A DNA stretch of 7,472 nucleotides from Bacillota bacterium (GTDB lineage: Bacteria; Bacillota; Clostridia; Christensenellales; Aristaeellaceae). The notes under the pieces were generated by a model. That model ran no database searches and was not told the DNA's origin. It worked only from the letters and a program-made list of their open reading frames with translations. The stretch spans positions 1 to 7,472 of the forward strand of contig JAEWWY010000206.1 in the NCBI GenBank assembly GCA_023458835.1, written 5' to 3'. The position numbers and the translations under genes were made by a program. Positions 1 through 5,641 of this stretch are shown here, one piece after another (the stretch's first letter is position 1; each line of letters begins with the position of its first letter).

Positions 1-1
1 C

Positions 2-73
2 ATGCTTGATGCGTCAAAACGCGGCTTTGCGCGGATGCGCCTTTACGAAAAAGCGGAATTGATTTACCATTAG
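2..73 (+). CDS. C-terminal end of an upstream gene (partial, unidentified)
   Basis: The frame is open from the window edge to a TAG at 71-73 and encodes a 23-residue tail ending RLYEKAELIYH. The ATG at bases 2-4 is probably internal, because it has no visible ribosome binding site within the window. The 'LYEKAEL' ending is faintly like the C-terminal LYxKxGF segment of GNAT acetyltransferases, but this is too short to assign a function. The stop lies only 31 nt before the next start, so the upstream gene may be co-transcribed with the XpaC gene. That a coding frame ends here is moderately supported by in-frame continuity only. Confidence 0.5.
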   Translation: MLDASKRGFARMRLYEKAELIYH

Positions 74-104
74 GTTTGTAAGTCTACCGGATGGAGGATC
101 GGTC

Positions 105-845
105 ATGGCAAACAAGCAGCCTTCCCCCCATGGGAAGAAAAACAGAAAGGGTGCCGGAGCCGGCATTCTGGCATTTGGGATCGTCTTCGCGTTGTATGCC
201 TGGCTGTTCCCCCTGTATCGGGTGTGGGACTATATCCTGGCTGCCGCTGTGTCGCTTTTGTTTGGCCGGGTGATCGGCATCATGGGTTCCGGGCTGGACT
301 TGACGCCCAACAGGCAGCAGCCCAAGGAAGAGGAAATCGAGGTCATTCCGGAAACGGGCGACCCTGCCGCCGACGAAGTGATCCGCAAGGGCCATGAGAT
401 GATGGAGCAAATACGGGAGGAGAACGACCTGATCCCCGATCCGGCGCTGTCCAAGCAGATGGACGATCTGGAACGGCTGTGCGGGCAAATCTTCAGAACC
501 GTCGCGGAGCGGCCCAGGAAGGCCCCCCAAATCCGCAGGTTCATGGATTATTATTTGCCCACCACCCTGAAGATGCTCAAAAGCTACCGCGTGATGGACC
601 AGCGGGAGGTCACCGGGCAATATGCCCAGGAAGCCCGCGGCCGCATCGTCAAGGCCATGGGCGTTGTGCTGAACGCCTGCGAGAAGCAGTTGGAAACCCT
701 CTATCATGACGACATGTTGGATGTGACCACCGATATCGAAGTGCTGGAGCAGATGCTCAAGCGCGACGGCCTTGTGGACACAGATTTAAAAGCCATCGGG
801 AAGCAGAACGCCGCCCCGGATGCTGACGAAAAAGACGCAGAATAA
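105..845 (+). CDS. xpaC: XpaC-family membrane protein (5-bromo-4-chloroindolyl phosphate hydrolysis protein family)
   Basis: A 246-residue protein. The N-terminus is basic (KKNRKG) and is followed by two hydrophobic segments at about residues 17-36 and 43-60, so it should be anchored in the membrane by a hairpin. The rest is cytoplasmic and helical. The segment RRFMDYYLPTTLKMLKSY (residues 144-161) is the hallmark of the XpaC family (Pfam Halogen_Hydrol). An acidic linker lies near residues 74-90 and the C-terminal tail is charged. The start is set by GGAGG at 93-97, 7 nt before the ATG. The family is named for hydrolysis of X-phosphate in Bacillus, but its true biochemical role is not established and no catalytic motif is evident. 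It is routinely encoded just before telA, as here: the telA ribosome binding site overlaps its stop codon, so the two are translationally adjacent and probably act together at the membrane. Confidence 0.9.
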   Translation: MANKQPSPHGKKNRKGAGAGILAFGIVFALYAWLFPLYRVWDYILAAAVSLLFGRVIGIMGSGLDLTPNRQQPKEEEIEVIPETGDPAADEVIRKGHEMMEQIREENDLIPDPALSKQMDDLERLCGQIFRTVAERPRKAPQIRRFMDYYLPTTLKMLKSYRVMDQREVTGQYAQEARGRIVKAMGVVLNACEKQLETLYHDDMLDVTTDIEVLEQMLKRDGLVDTDLKAIGKQNAAPDADEKDAE

Positions 846-857
846 GGAGGAGCCGAC

Positions 858-2030
858 ATGAACAGCCAGGAGCAATCCGTACCCGTTCTCACCGTAACGC
901 CCGAGGTATCGCTCAAAGATAAGGAAGTTCTGGAAGAAACGATTGTTGCCGCCCAGGCGCTGGCTCCCAAGGCCGACCAGGTGGCGGTGAACCGGCTGGA
1001 CGACAGCCAGCTTACGCCGCAGGAAAAAAAGAGCATTGAGGAATTTATCGGCAGGCTGAATTTGGAGAATCCCGACCATGTGCTCCTTTTTGGCGCGGAT
1101 GCCCAGAAGAAGATTGCCGATTTTTCCGACAAGGCGCTGGAATACGTCAAAAGCAGCGAAACCGGCGAGGTAGGCGATATGCTGGCCGGTTTGGTGACTG
1201 AGCTCAAAGGCTTTGAAACGGACGCGGAAAGCCCCAAAGGCTTGAAAAGGCTTTTCAAGAGCGCCGGCCGGCAGATTGAAATGCTGAAGACCCGGTATGA
1301 AAAGGTGGGCGTCAATGTGGAGTCCATCGCCGGCAGCCTGGAAAAGTACCAGGTGCAGCTTTTGAAGGATGTGGCCATGTTCAACCACCTGTACGACCAG
1401 AACACGCTGTATTTCAAGGAGCTGACCATGTACATCCTGGCCGGGGATGAAAAGCTGAGCACCGTCAGAAGCACACAGCTCAAGGAATTGACGGACAAGG
1501 CTTCCCAAACCGGCGACGCCATGGACGCCCAGCGTGCCAACGACCTGGCCGCCATGTGCGACAGGTTTGAAAAGAAGCTGCATGATTTGAAGCTTACCCG
1601 CCAGGTGGCGCTGCAGATGGCGCCGCAAATCCGCCTTTTGCAGAACAACGACAGCCTGCTGGTGGAGCGCATCCAAAGCACGCTGAGCAACACCCTGCCC
1701 CTGTGGAAGAGCCAGATGGTGCTGGCGCTGGGCTTGTACCATAGCCAGTCTGCCCTGAAGGCGCAGACCGCGGTCACCAATATGACCAACGAGCTTTTAA
1801 AGAAGAACGCCGAAACGCTCAAAATGGGTACCATTGAAACCGCCAAGGAAGCGGAGCGGGGCATCATCGATATCGAAACGCTGGTGCAGACCAACCAATC
1901 CCTGATCGACACCATCAACGAAGTGGTGCGCATCCAGTCCGAGGGCCACCAAAAGAGGCTGGCGGCGGAAGCCACACTGCACAAGATGGAGGGCGAGCTC
2001 AAGAGCAAGCTCCTGGAGCTGAAGCGCTGA
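858..2030 (+). CDS. telA: TelA family toxic anion resistance protein
   Basis: A 390-residue soluble, almost wholly alpha-helical protein, close to the usual TelA length. Its family signature is the block around residues 257-288 (QIRLLQNNDSLLVERIQSTL and following, then LPLWKSQMV). A second conserved helix at about 325-367 contains TIETAKEAERGIIDIETL and SEGHQKR. No signal peptide or membrane segment is seen, so it is cytoplasmic and may be recruited to the membrane through XpaC. TelA proteins are linked to resistance to tellurite and, in some Firmicutes, to cell-wall-active antimicrobials; the mechanism is unknown. The start is fixed by AAGGAGG at 844-850, which overlaps the xpaC stop and lies 7 nt before the ATG. 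Long helices rich in K/E/Q suggest coiled-coil assembly (inference). The family call is strong; the substrate or stress for this organism cannot be read from sequence. Confidence 0.93.
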   Translation: MNSQEQSVPVLTVTPEVSLKDKEVLEETIVAAQALAPKADQVAVNRLDDSQLTPQEKKSIEEFIGRLNLENPDHVLLFGADAQKKIADFSDKALEYVKSSETGEVGDMLAGLVTELKGFETDAESPKGLKRLFKSAGRQIEMLKTRYEKVGVNVESIAGSLEKYQVQLLKDVAMFNHLYDQNTLYFKELTMYILAGDEKLSTVRSTQLKELTDKASQTGDAMDAQRANDLAAMCDRFEKKLHDLKLTRQVALQMAPQIRLLQNNDSLLVERIQSTLSNTLPLWKSQMVLALGLYHSQSALKAQTAVTNMTNELLKKNAETLKMGTIETAKEAERGIIDIETLVQTNQSLIDTINEVVRIQSEGHQKRLAAEATLHKMEGELKSKLLELKR

Positions 2031-2040
2031 AGGGCTCTTT

Positions 2041-2066
2041 GAAAAAAATGACGTGTCATTTTTTTC
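2041..2066 (+). terminator. Perfect 12-bp inverted repeat between telA and the LemA-like gene (weak terminator, attenuator or operator)
   Basis: The left arm GAAAAAAATGAC (2041-2052) is exactly mirrored by GTCATTTTTTTC (2055-2066) around a central GT. As RNA it would fold with a 4-nt loop and a 7-U tract on the 3' side, which is terminator-like. The stem is A/U-rich with few G-C pairs, so any termination would be partial. It starts 10 nt after the telA stop and lies 40 nt before the next start, so it could lower expression of the two downstream genes relative to xpaC-telA. Being a perfect DNA palindrome, it could instead bind a dimeric regulator. Confidence 0.45.
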
Positions 2067-2105
2067 GATCCTGCACTTTTCCAGACACGGCATGGAGGAA
2101 GGAAC

Positions 2106-2651
2106 ATGAAAAATACCGGGCGGACATTTCTCTGCCTGCTGGCGGCCCTGGCGCTGGTGCTGGGGAGCCTGGCCTGGGGCGCCCGCAAGGGCTGGCAGCA
2201 AGAAGCCCAGGAACTTCAAAAGATGTATCAGCAGGAGGGCGGCCTGAAAAGCTTGCTGGAGCTTAGGGCTGCTGACGCCAGCAACCTGCTGGCAGTGGCA
2301 AGGCGGCATCTTGACAAGCAGGATGATCGTTTGCAGGCCGTTGCCCGGGCCCAGAAGGTCATGGGCAGCAGCACCGCGACCCTGCACGAAAAGCATAAGG
2401 AGAACCAATCCCTGACCGAGGCGGTGGGCGCTCTTTCCAGCGCCTTGAAGGAGTCGGCCTCCCTGCAGGCGGACACCAAGGACTGGAACTATGTGGTTTC
2501 GCTCACCAAGGCGCTGGAGGTCTATGCCGACGGGGATGCTGTGAATGCCTATAACAATGCGGCCAGAAAATTCAACCTAAGCTTGGAGCAGTCCTTCAGC
2601 GGCTGGTTTGCCGCCCTGATGGGCGTTCAAAGGGCCGAATTGTTTGATTAG
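2106..2651 (+). CDS. Divergent LemA-like membrane-anchored protein
   Basis: A 181-residue protein with a short basic N-terminus (KNTGR) and one hydrophobic segment at about residues 7-25. This is a signal anchor with the helical remainder outside the cell or in the cell wall space. Two regions match LemA: an early helix resembling the LemA stretch where 'L..R..L..NL...V' repeats (LLELRAADASNLLAVARRHL, residues 50-69), and a C-terminal block AYNNAARKFN (148-157) then GWFAALMGVQRAELFD. The latter fits the LemA ending YNxxVxxFN...G....ELF, although the usual Pro after FN is missing. LemA proteins are helical bundles of unclear function, very often encoded beside TPM-domain proteins, exactly as here. 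GGAGG at 2094-2098, part of a longer GGAGGAAGG, sits 7 nt before the ATG. The assignment rests on remote pattern match plus context. Confidence 0.65.
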   Translation: MKNTGRTFLCLLAALALVLGSLAWGARKGWQQEAQELQKMYQQEGGLKSLLELRAADASNLLAVARRHLDKQDDRLQAVARAQKVMGSSTATLHEKHKENQSLTEAVGALSSALKESASLQADTKDWNYVVSLTKALEVYADGDAVNAYNNAARKFNLSLEQSFSGWFAALMGVQRAELFD

Positions 2652-2675
2652 CCGCTCAGTACCCACCTGCCAGAG

Positions 2676-2681
2676 AAGGAG
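2676..2681 (+). promoter_or_regulatory. Ribosome binding site that sets the TPM gene start
   Basis: AAGGAG lies 7 nt before the ATG at 2689 but only 1 nt before the in-frame ATG at 2683, and 3' of the in-frame TTG at 2644. The 2689 start is therefore the one supported by spacing. It also gives a normal signal peptide beginning MARRAFFR. Confidence 0.7.
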
Positions 2682-2688
2682 AATGGAT

Positions 2689-3558
2689 ATGGCGCGCCGC
2701 GCATTTTTCCGGTGTCTTGGAACCGCGCTTTTGATGATATTGCTGCTTTACAGCCCGCTGAACGCAGGGGCTTTACCCAGGTATCCCGAAAAAACGGACC
2801 TGATCGTGTCGGATAATGCCAACATCTTTTCAAAAAGCACGGTTGATGATTTAAACACCTTTCATAACACGCTGAAAAATGAAACCGGTGTGAAGCTGTG
2901 GGTGGTTACCGTTCATTTTCTGGATGGGCAGGATGTTTCCGCTTTTGCCCGGGAAGTGTTCCGCCTGTGGAATCTTGGGGATGAGGATTTGCTGCTGCTT
3001 ATGTCCTCGGGGGATGAAGAGGCCGCGACGATCGCCGGGAGTACCTTGGTGCGGCGTTTGCCCGCGGACTCCCAGCAGCAATTGCTGAACTTCCACTTCC
3101 TGAAGGAGTTTCAAAACGAGCAATATGAATCGGCATTCCGCCAGTACATTCCGCAGTTGGCGTCCTCTTTGAGCAACTCCTATGGCCAGACCGTTTCCGC
3201 AGCCGACCTGTTCGGCATTCCCGCCGCCGCGCCCACGGCCGCGCCTACGGTTGCGCCCTCCGGCAACAACAATAGCTGGATGAATTTTTTGCCCGGCGGC
3301 AGCCAGTTCTTTTCTGAATGGGAGAAAAATGACAGGCAGGCGGAAACGCCCAGCCGTCCCTACCGCGAAGATAAATCGTCGGGATTCAGCCTCGGGTCGC
3401 TGTTCATCCTGTTCATTCTGTTCTCGCTGATCTTTGGCTCCCGCAGGCGCCGCGCATACGACCGGGCCGGGTGCATGGGCTGCGGCTGCGGCCCGCTGGG
3501 CTGGATTTTTGCCGGCCTCGGTTTGAACGAATTGTTCAAGAATAGACACCGCTGGTAA
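2689..3558 (+). CDS. TPM-domain (YgcG-like) secreted membrane-tethered protein
   Basis: A 289-residue protein. Residues 1-28 form a signal peptide (RR, then a Leu-rich core, then NAGA). Residues 38-165 form a TPM fold: LIVSDNANIFSKSTVDDL at the start, then TGVKLWVVTVHFLDGQDVSAFA, then WNLGDEDLLLLMS. These match the TPM order 'v.D.a..ls...', 'tg.qi.vvtv', 'w.iG....GvLLl'. An Ala/Pro/Thr linker (about 178-190) and a Ser/Asn/Gly-rich stretch lead to a transmembrane helix at about 234-250 followed by RRRR. The tail carries CMGCGCG (Cys262, 265, 267) and a second hydrophobic segment (268-282). TPM proteins have been tied to phosphatase-like activity and membrane-protein or photosystem repair in other lineages; here no enzymatic role is proven. 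It follows the LemA-like gene by 37 nt, a recurrent LemA-TPM pairing. The extracellular TPM/cytoplasmic tail orientation is inferred from the positive-inside rule. Confidence 0.85.
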   Translation: MARRAFFRCLGTALLMILLLYSPLNAGALPRYPEKTDLIVSDNANIFSKSTVDDLNTFHNTLKNETGVKLWVVTVHFLDGQDVSAFAREVFRLWNLGDEDLLLLMSSGDEEAATIAGSTLVRRLPADSQQQLLNFHFLKEFQNEQYESAFRQYIPQLASSLSNSYGQTVSAADLFGIPAAAPTAAPTVAPSGNNNSWMNFLPGGSQFFSEWEKNDRQAETPSRPYREDKSSGFSLGSLFILFILFSLIFGSRRRRAYDRAGCMGCGCGPLGWIFAGLGLNELFKNRHRW

Positions 3559-3586
3559 TGAAGCCAGCCACGCCTATATAAAATTC

Positions 3587-3603
3587 TTCACAATTTATTC
3601 ATA
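3587..3603 (+). promoter_or_regulatory. PhoB/PhoP-type direct repeat upstream of the response regulator
   Basis: TTCACA (3587-3592), a 5-nt AT spacer, then TTCATA (3598-3603) form a direct repeat with an 11-bp period. This is the arrangement bound by tandem dimers of OmpR/PhoB-family regulators, for example the Bacillus PhoP box of TT-A-A hexamers separated by about 5 nt. It lies about 64 nt before the response-regulator start, so autoregulation is plausible. No convincing -35/-10 pair was found next to it. The repeat is directly visible; the role is inferred. Confidence 0.4.
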
Positions 3604-3654
3604 ACTTCGTGGAAAGCTCGGCATGAATTTCCAAACCTGGTACGTTGGATACAT

Positions 3655-3660
3655 GAGGTG
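3655..3660 (+). promoter_or_regulatory. Ribosome binding site that sets the response-regulator start
   Basis: GAGGTG lies 6 nt before the ATG at 3667. The in-frame GTG at 3658 overlaps this site and so is unlikely to be the start. The ATG start also puts the first beta strand (EVLII) at the usual distance from the N-terminus. Confidence 0.65.
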
Positions 3661-3666
3661 AAATTC

Positions 3667-4311
3667 ATGGCTGAAGTGCTCATCATCGAAAGCGACAAGC
3701 AGTTGGCCCGGCAGATGGCGCAGGCATTGACCAAAGCGGGCCACGGGTGCTGGGCGGTGGAAAGTCCGGCCCAAGCGGGGGAATATCTGCAGGCGCTTGG
3801 CAACGGATTGGTGGTTATGAACGCCCGCCTCCCCTGGACGGATAGCCATCCTTTCCTCGCGAACCTTTCCTGCCGCAGATGCCCTGTGCTGTTCATCACA
3901 CGCGAATCGGATACGAAGGACCACCTTCAAGCGCTGTATGCAGGCCCTTGCCGGGTGCTGGTGAGGCCCTTTGATGAACAGGAACTGCTTTTTCAGGCGG
4001 AGGAGCTTTTGAAGGAAACAGAAAACCGGCTGACGCTGGGCAGCCTGGAGATCAATCTGGAAGAAAAACAGGTTATTTTGGCCGGAGAGCCCCTGGAGCT
4101 CACTGCCCAGGAGTTTGCCCTTTTACATGCGCTGATGCAGAGCCCGGAAACTGCCGTATCCCGGGAGCATCTGCTGCGTACGGCCTGGGGTTACCAGGGC
4201 ATCGGCGAAACCCGCACTGTGGATGTGCATGTGCAGCGGCTTCGCAAAAAGCTGGGCTGCGACCGTATTGAAACGGTGTATAAGCTTGGCTACCGGCTGA
4301 AAATGGCGTAG
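3667..4311 (+). CDS. OmpR/PhoB-family response regulator with a degenerate receiver domain
   Basis: A 214-residue protein: receiver domain at about residues 1-115, short linker, winged-helix DNA-binding domain at about 121-214. The DNA-binding half is intact, with LTAQEFALLHALM, the VSREHLL helix, the recognition helix region RTVDVHVQRLRKKLG (183-197) and the wing YKLGYRL. The receiver keeps the fold but has lost phosphorylation residues. The phospho-acceptor position is Asn52 in VVMNARLP (normally Asp), the conserved Lys before Pro-Phe is Arg100 (RPFD), and the acidic pair reads Glu8-Ser9. Thr78 is retained. Asn52 is AAC at 3820-3822, one base from the Asp codon GAC. By analogy with other atypical regulators it should act without phosphorylation, perhaps through a ligand, dimerisation or abundance (inference). 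No histidine kinase gene lies in the window. The gene ends in a strong terminator, so it is probably monocistronic or read from the TPM operon. Confidence 0.92.
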   Translation: MAEVLIIESDKQLARQMAQALTKAGHGCWAVESPAQAGEYLQALGNGLVVMNARLPWTDSHPFLANLSCRRCPVLFITRESDTKDHLQALYAGPCRVLVRPFDEQELLFQAEELLKETENRLTLGSLEINLEEKQVILAGEPLELTAQEFALLHALMQSPETAVSREHLLRTAWGYQGIGETRTVDVHVQRLRKKLGCDRIETVYKLGYRLKMA

Positions 4312-4332
4312 GGAAGCATCTGTTTTTCCCGG

Positions 4333-4379
4333 AAAAGCAAGTCAGGGACGCACGAGGTATGCGCCCCTGACTTGCTTTT
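4333..4379 (+). terminator. Strong rho-independent terminator after the response regulator
   Basis: The left arm AAAAGCAAGTCAGGG (4333-4347) pairs perfectly with CCCTGACTTGCTTTT (4365-4379). Three more pairs form inside after one mismatch, closing on a 9-nt loop, and a T5 tract (4376-4380) follows. It starts 21 nt after the regulator stop codon. The A-tract on the left arm means it may also work on the minus strand. Confidence 0.92.
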
Positions 4380-4406
4380 TGCTGTCCGGAATGGATCGGT
4401 GCGTGA

Positions 4407-4438
4407 AAAAATGGGCCGCCATGCAGCGGCCCATTTTT
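4407..4438 (-). terminator. Rho-independent terminator of the VanY-like gene (bidirectional)
   Basis: The arms AAAAATGGGCCGC (4407-4419) and GCGGCCCATTTTT (4426-4438) form a perfect 13-bp stem around a 6-nt loop CATGCA. A/T tracts on both sides allow use in either direction. It lies 11 nt past the minus-strand stop, so it mainly ends the VanY-like transcript and backs up the regulator terminator. Confidence 0.92.
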
Positions 4439-4449
4439 GTTGATGACTC

Positions 4450-5574
4450 TTATTCGTAGATGAAAGCCGTGACCAGGCCGCCCATATTATCCAGAGAGGG
4501 CAGATGCGAGGTGGCGGCAAAGGGCACTTCCACATCCACGGTGGCTTCGTTGCCCACCGGGCGGCGGAAAATCTCATATTTGAGGGTACCGTCTTCATAT
4601 ACGGCCAGGTGGGGATGCTCGATCAGGTATTCCACATACTCTTCCATGCAGAAGCCCATTTGGCGCATGACGGCGGCGTGGGGGGTGCCAACCCAGCGGT
4701 ACAGGTTCAGCGTGACGGTGACGCCCGTTTTGTAGGATTTGTCGACCCAGGAGGAGTTGGGGTGGTCCAGGAGCGGATAACGGAAGATGAAGCCATACTT
4801 CCAGCAATTTTCGGTAAGCCATTTGCCTTGGTCAGAGGCCTGGAAAGCCAGCTTGTCGGGATTGGGATAAATCCCCATTATGAAGGAAAAGCCGCTTTGA
4901 AATTCGCTGGAGCCCGGCTCGCTGACATCCTTCTTGGCTTCCTCAATCAACTGGGCCCCGCTGTATTTGGCCTCCAGGGCCTTCATCTTGTTCTCAAAAT
5001 ATTCCCTTTGCTTGTCCATGGTCCTGTAGCCTTCCGCCACGAACAAGCCCTTTATCCCCGCGGCGGTGGCATCATTCATCGCAAGGGAGAGGGCGTCAAT
5101 GACGGTTCTATGGAGCTTCACCTCCATATCGGCGGCGCCCACCTTCTTTCCGGAAGCGGTCATCACGCTGACGATCCCTTCGTCGGAATAATCATCGGGC
5201 AGCTTATGCCATGGATTGACAAGCATCATGCCCCCGGTCAGCAGCGTGGCTCTGTCCGTGGGAACGCGCTGCGTGTTCTCCATGGGAAAGGCGCTTATGT
5301 CAATCACATCCCAGCCCTCGGCTTTGGGCGCGGGCCAGTTAAGGTTCTGCCCTTTCTGCATGGCGCTTTGATACTCCGCGAGGGCTCCCTGGTGCTCCTG
5401 CTCCCGCTTTTGATTGACAGCCTTCGTATCCGCGATCTTCTGGTCCAGGGCATGCTTTTCAAAGGCGTTCAAGCCATAGAATATCCCGGCGCATACGGCG
5501 GCGGCCACCGCCAGCAAAATCATCCCCCGGATCAGTGTGCGGAAAGGATCCTTTTGCTTTTTGCTTCTGCTCAT
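4450..5574 (-). CDS. Membrane-anchored VanY/M15-like protein lacking zinc ligands (predicted pseudoenzyme)
   Basis: A 374-residue protein. A basic N-terminus (SRSKKQK) and hydrophobic helix at about residues 14-35 form a signal anchor. A charged, probably coiled-coil stretch (36-73) follows, then a VanY-type D-Ala-D-Ala carboxypeptidase-like domain (about 110-320). Landmarks retained are EGYRTMDKQREYF (181-193, the SGYRs..Q motif), EPGSSEFQSGF (219-229), KYGFIFRYP (259-267) and LYRWVGTPHAAVM (291-303). Catalytic positions are changed: in the SxHxxGxAxD motif the His is Phe225 and the Asp is Ile232, and in ExxH the Glu is Thr288 and the His is Leu291. No metal site should form, so it is unlikely to cleave peptidoglycan; it may bind stem peptides or serve as a regulator or scaffold (inference). 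The reading frame is intact with normal codon use, which argues against a pseudogene. The start was chosen from GAGG spacing. It is convergent with the regulator gene. Confidence 0.82.
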   Translation of the reverse strand: MSRSKKQKDPFRTLIRGMILLAVAAAVCAGIFYGLNAFEKHALDQKIADTKAVNQKREQEHQGALAEYQSAMQKGQNLNWPAPKAEGWDVIDISAFPMENTQRVPTDRATLLTGGMMLVNPWHKLPDDYSDEGIVSVMTASGKKVGAADMEVKLHRTVIDALSLAMNDATAAGIKGLFVAEGYRTMDKQREYFENKMKALEAKYSGAQLIEEAKKDVSEPGSSEFQSGFSFIMGIYPNPDKLAFQASDQGKWLTENCWKYGFIFRYPLLDHPNSSWVDKSYKTGVTVTLNLYRWVGTPHAAVMRQMGFCMEEYVEYLIEHPHLAVYEDGTLKYEIFRRPVGNEATVDVEVPFAATSHLPSLDNMGGLVTAFIYE

Positions 5575-5583
5575 AGTGATCAT

Positions 5584-5588
5584 CCTCT
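5584..5588 (-). promoter_or_regulatory. Ribosome binding site that sets the VanY-like gene start
   Basis: On the minus strand AGAGG abuts the in-frame ATG at 5583 with no spacing, but lies 9 nt before the ATG at 5574. The second ATG, giving MSRSKKQ, is therefore the better start. Confidence 0.55.
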
Positions 5589-5596
5589 TCTTCCCA

Positions 5597-5641
5597 GGGG
5601 TAGATTACCCCATAGGACTTGCATCCATGCATATATGTAAA
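5597..5641 (-). promoter_or_regulatory. Candidate promoter and dyad upstream of the VanY-like gene
   Basis: On the minus strand TTTACA (5641-5636) is a fair -35 match, followed after 18 nt by TCCTAT (5617-5612), a poor -10. Just downstream, GGGGTA-N3-TACCCC (5611-5597) is a perfect 6-bp dyad located where transcription would begin, a common place for an operator. A second dyad, TGCAT-CC-ATGCA, lies at 5620-5631 in the spacer. The promoter is weak by sequence, while the dyads are directly visible. Confidence 0.3.

Noticed and set aside
59..87. Possible promoter TTGATT just before xpaC
   Set aside because: At 17 nt spacing the -10 would be GTCTAC, which does not resemble TATAAT. The true promoter may lie upstream of the window.
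704..2188. 494-codon open frame on the minus strand across telA
   Set aside because: It is antisense to a clear TelA gene, has a Ser/Arg/Leu-rich low-complexity composition, no family motifs, and no supporting ribosome binding site. It is a by-product of GC-rich codon use.
2644..2688. Upstream TTG start for the TPM gene
   Set aside because: It would overlap the LemA-like gene and put extra polar, charged residues before the signal peptide. The AAGGAG spacing supports 2689.
4450..5574. VanY-like gene as a decayed pseudogene
   Set aside because: The frame is intact over 374 codons, with a signal anchor, ribosome binding site and a dedicated strong terminator. Substitutions are confined to catalytic positions rather than scattered stops or frameshifts.
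4504..5640. 378-codon plus-strand open frame opposite the VanY-like gene
   Set aside because: The minus-strand frame shows VanY fold motifs, a signal anchor, a ribosome binding site and its own terminator. The plus-strand translation has no recognisable domain and is rich in Gly/His.
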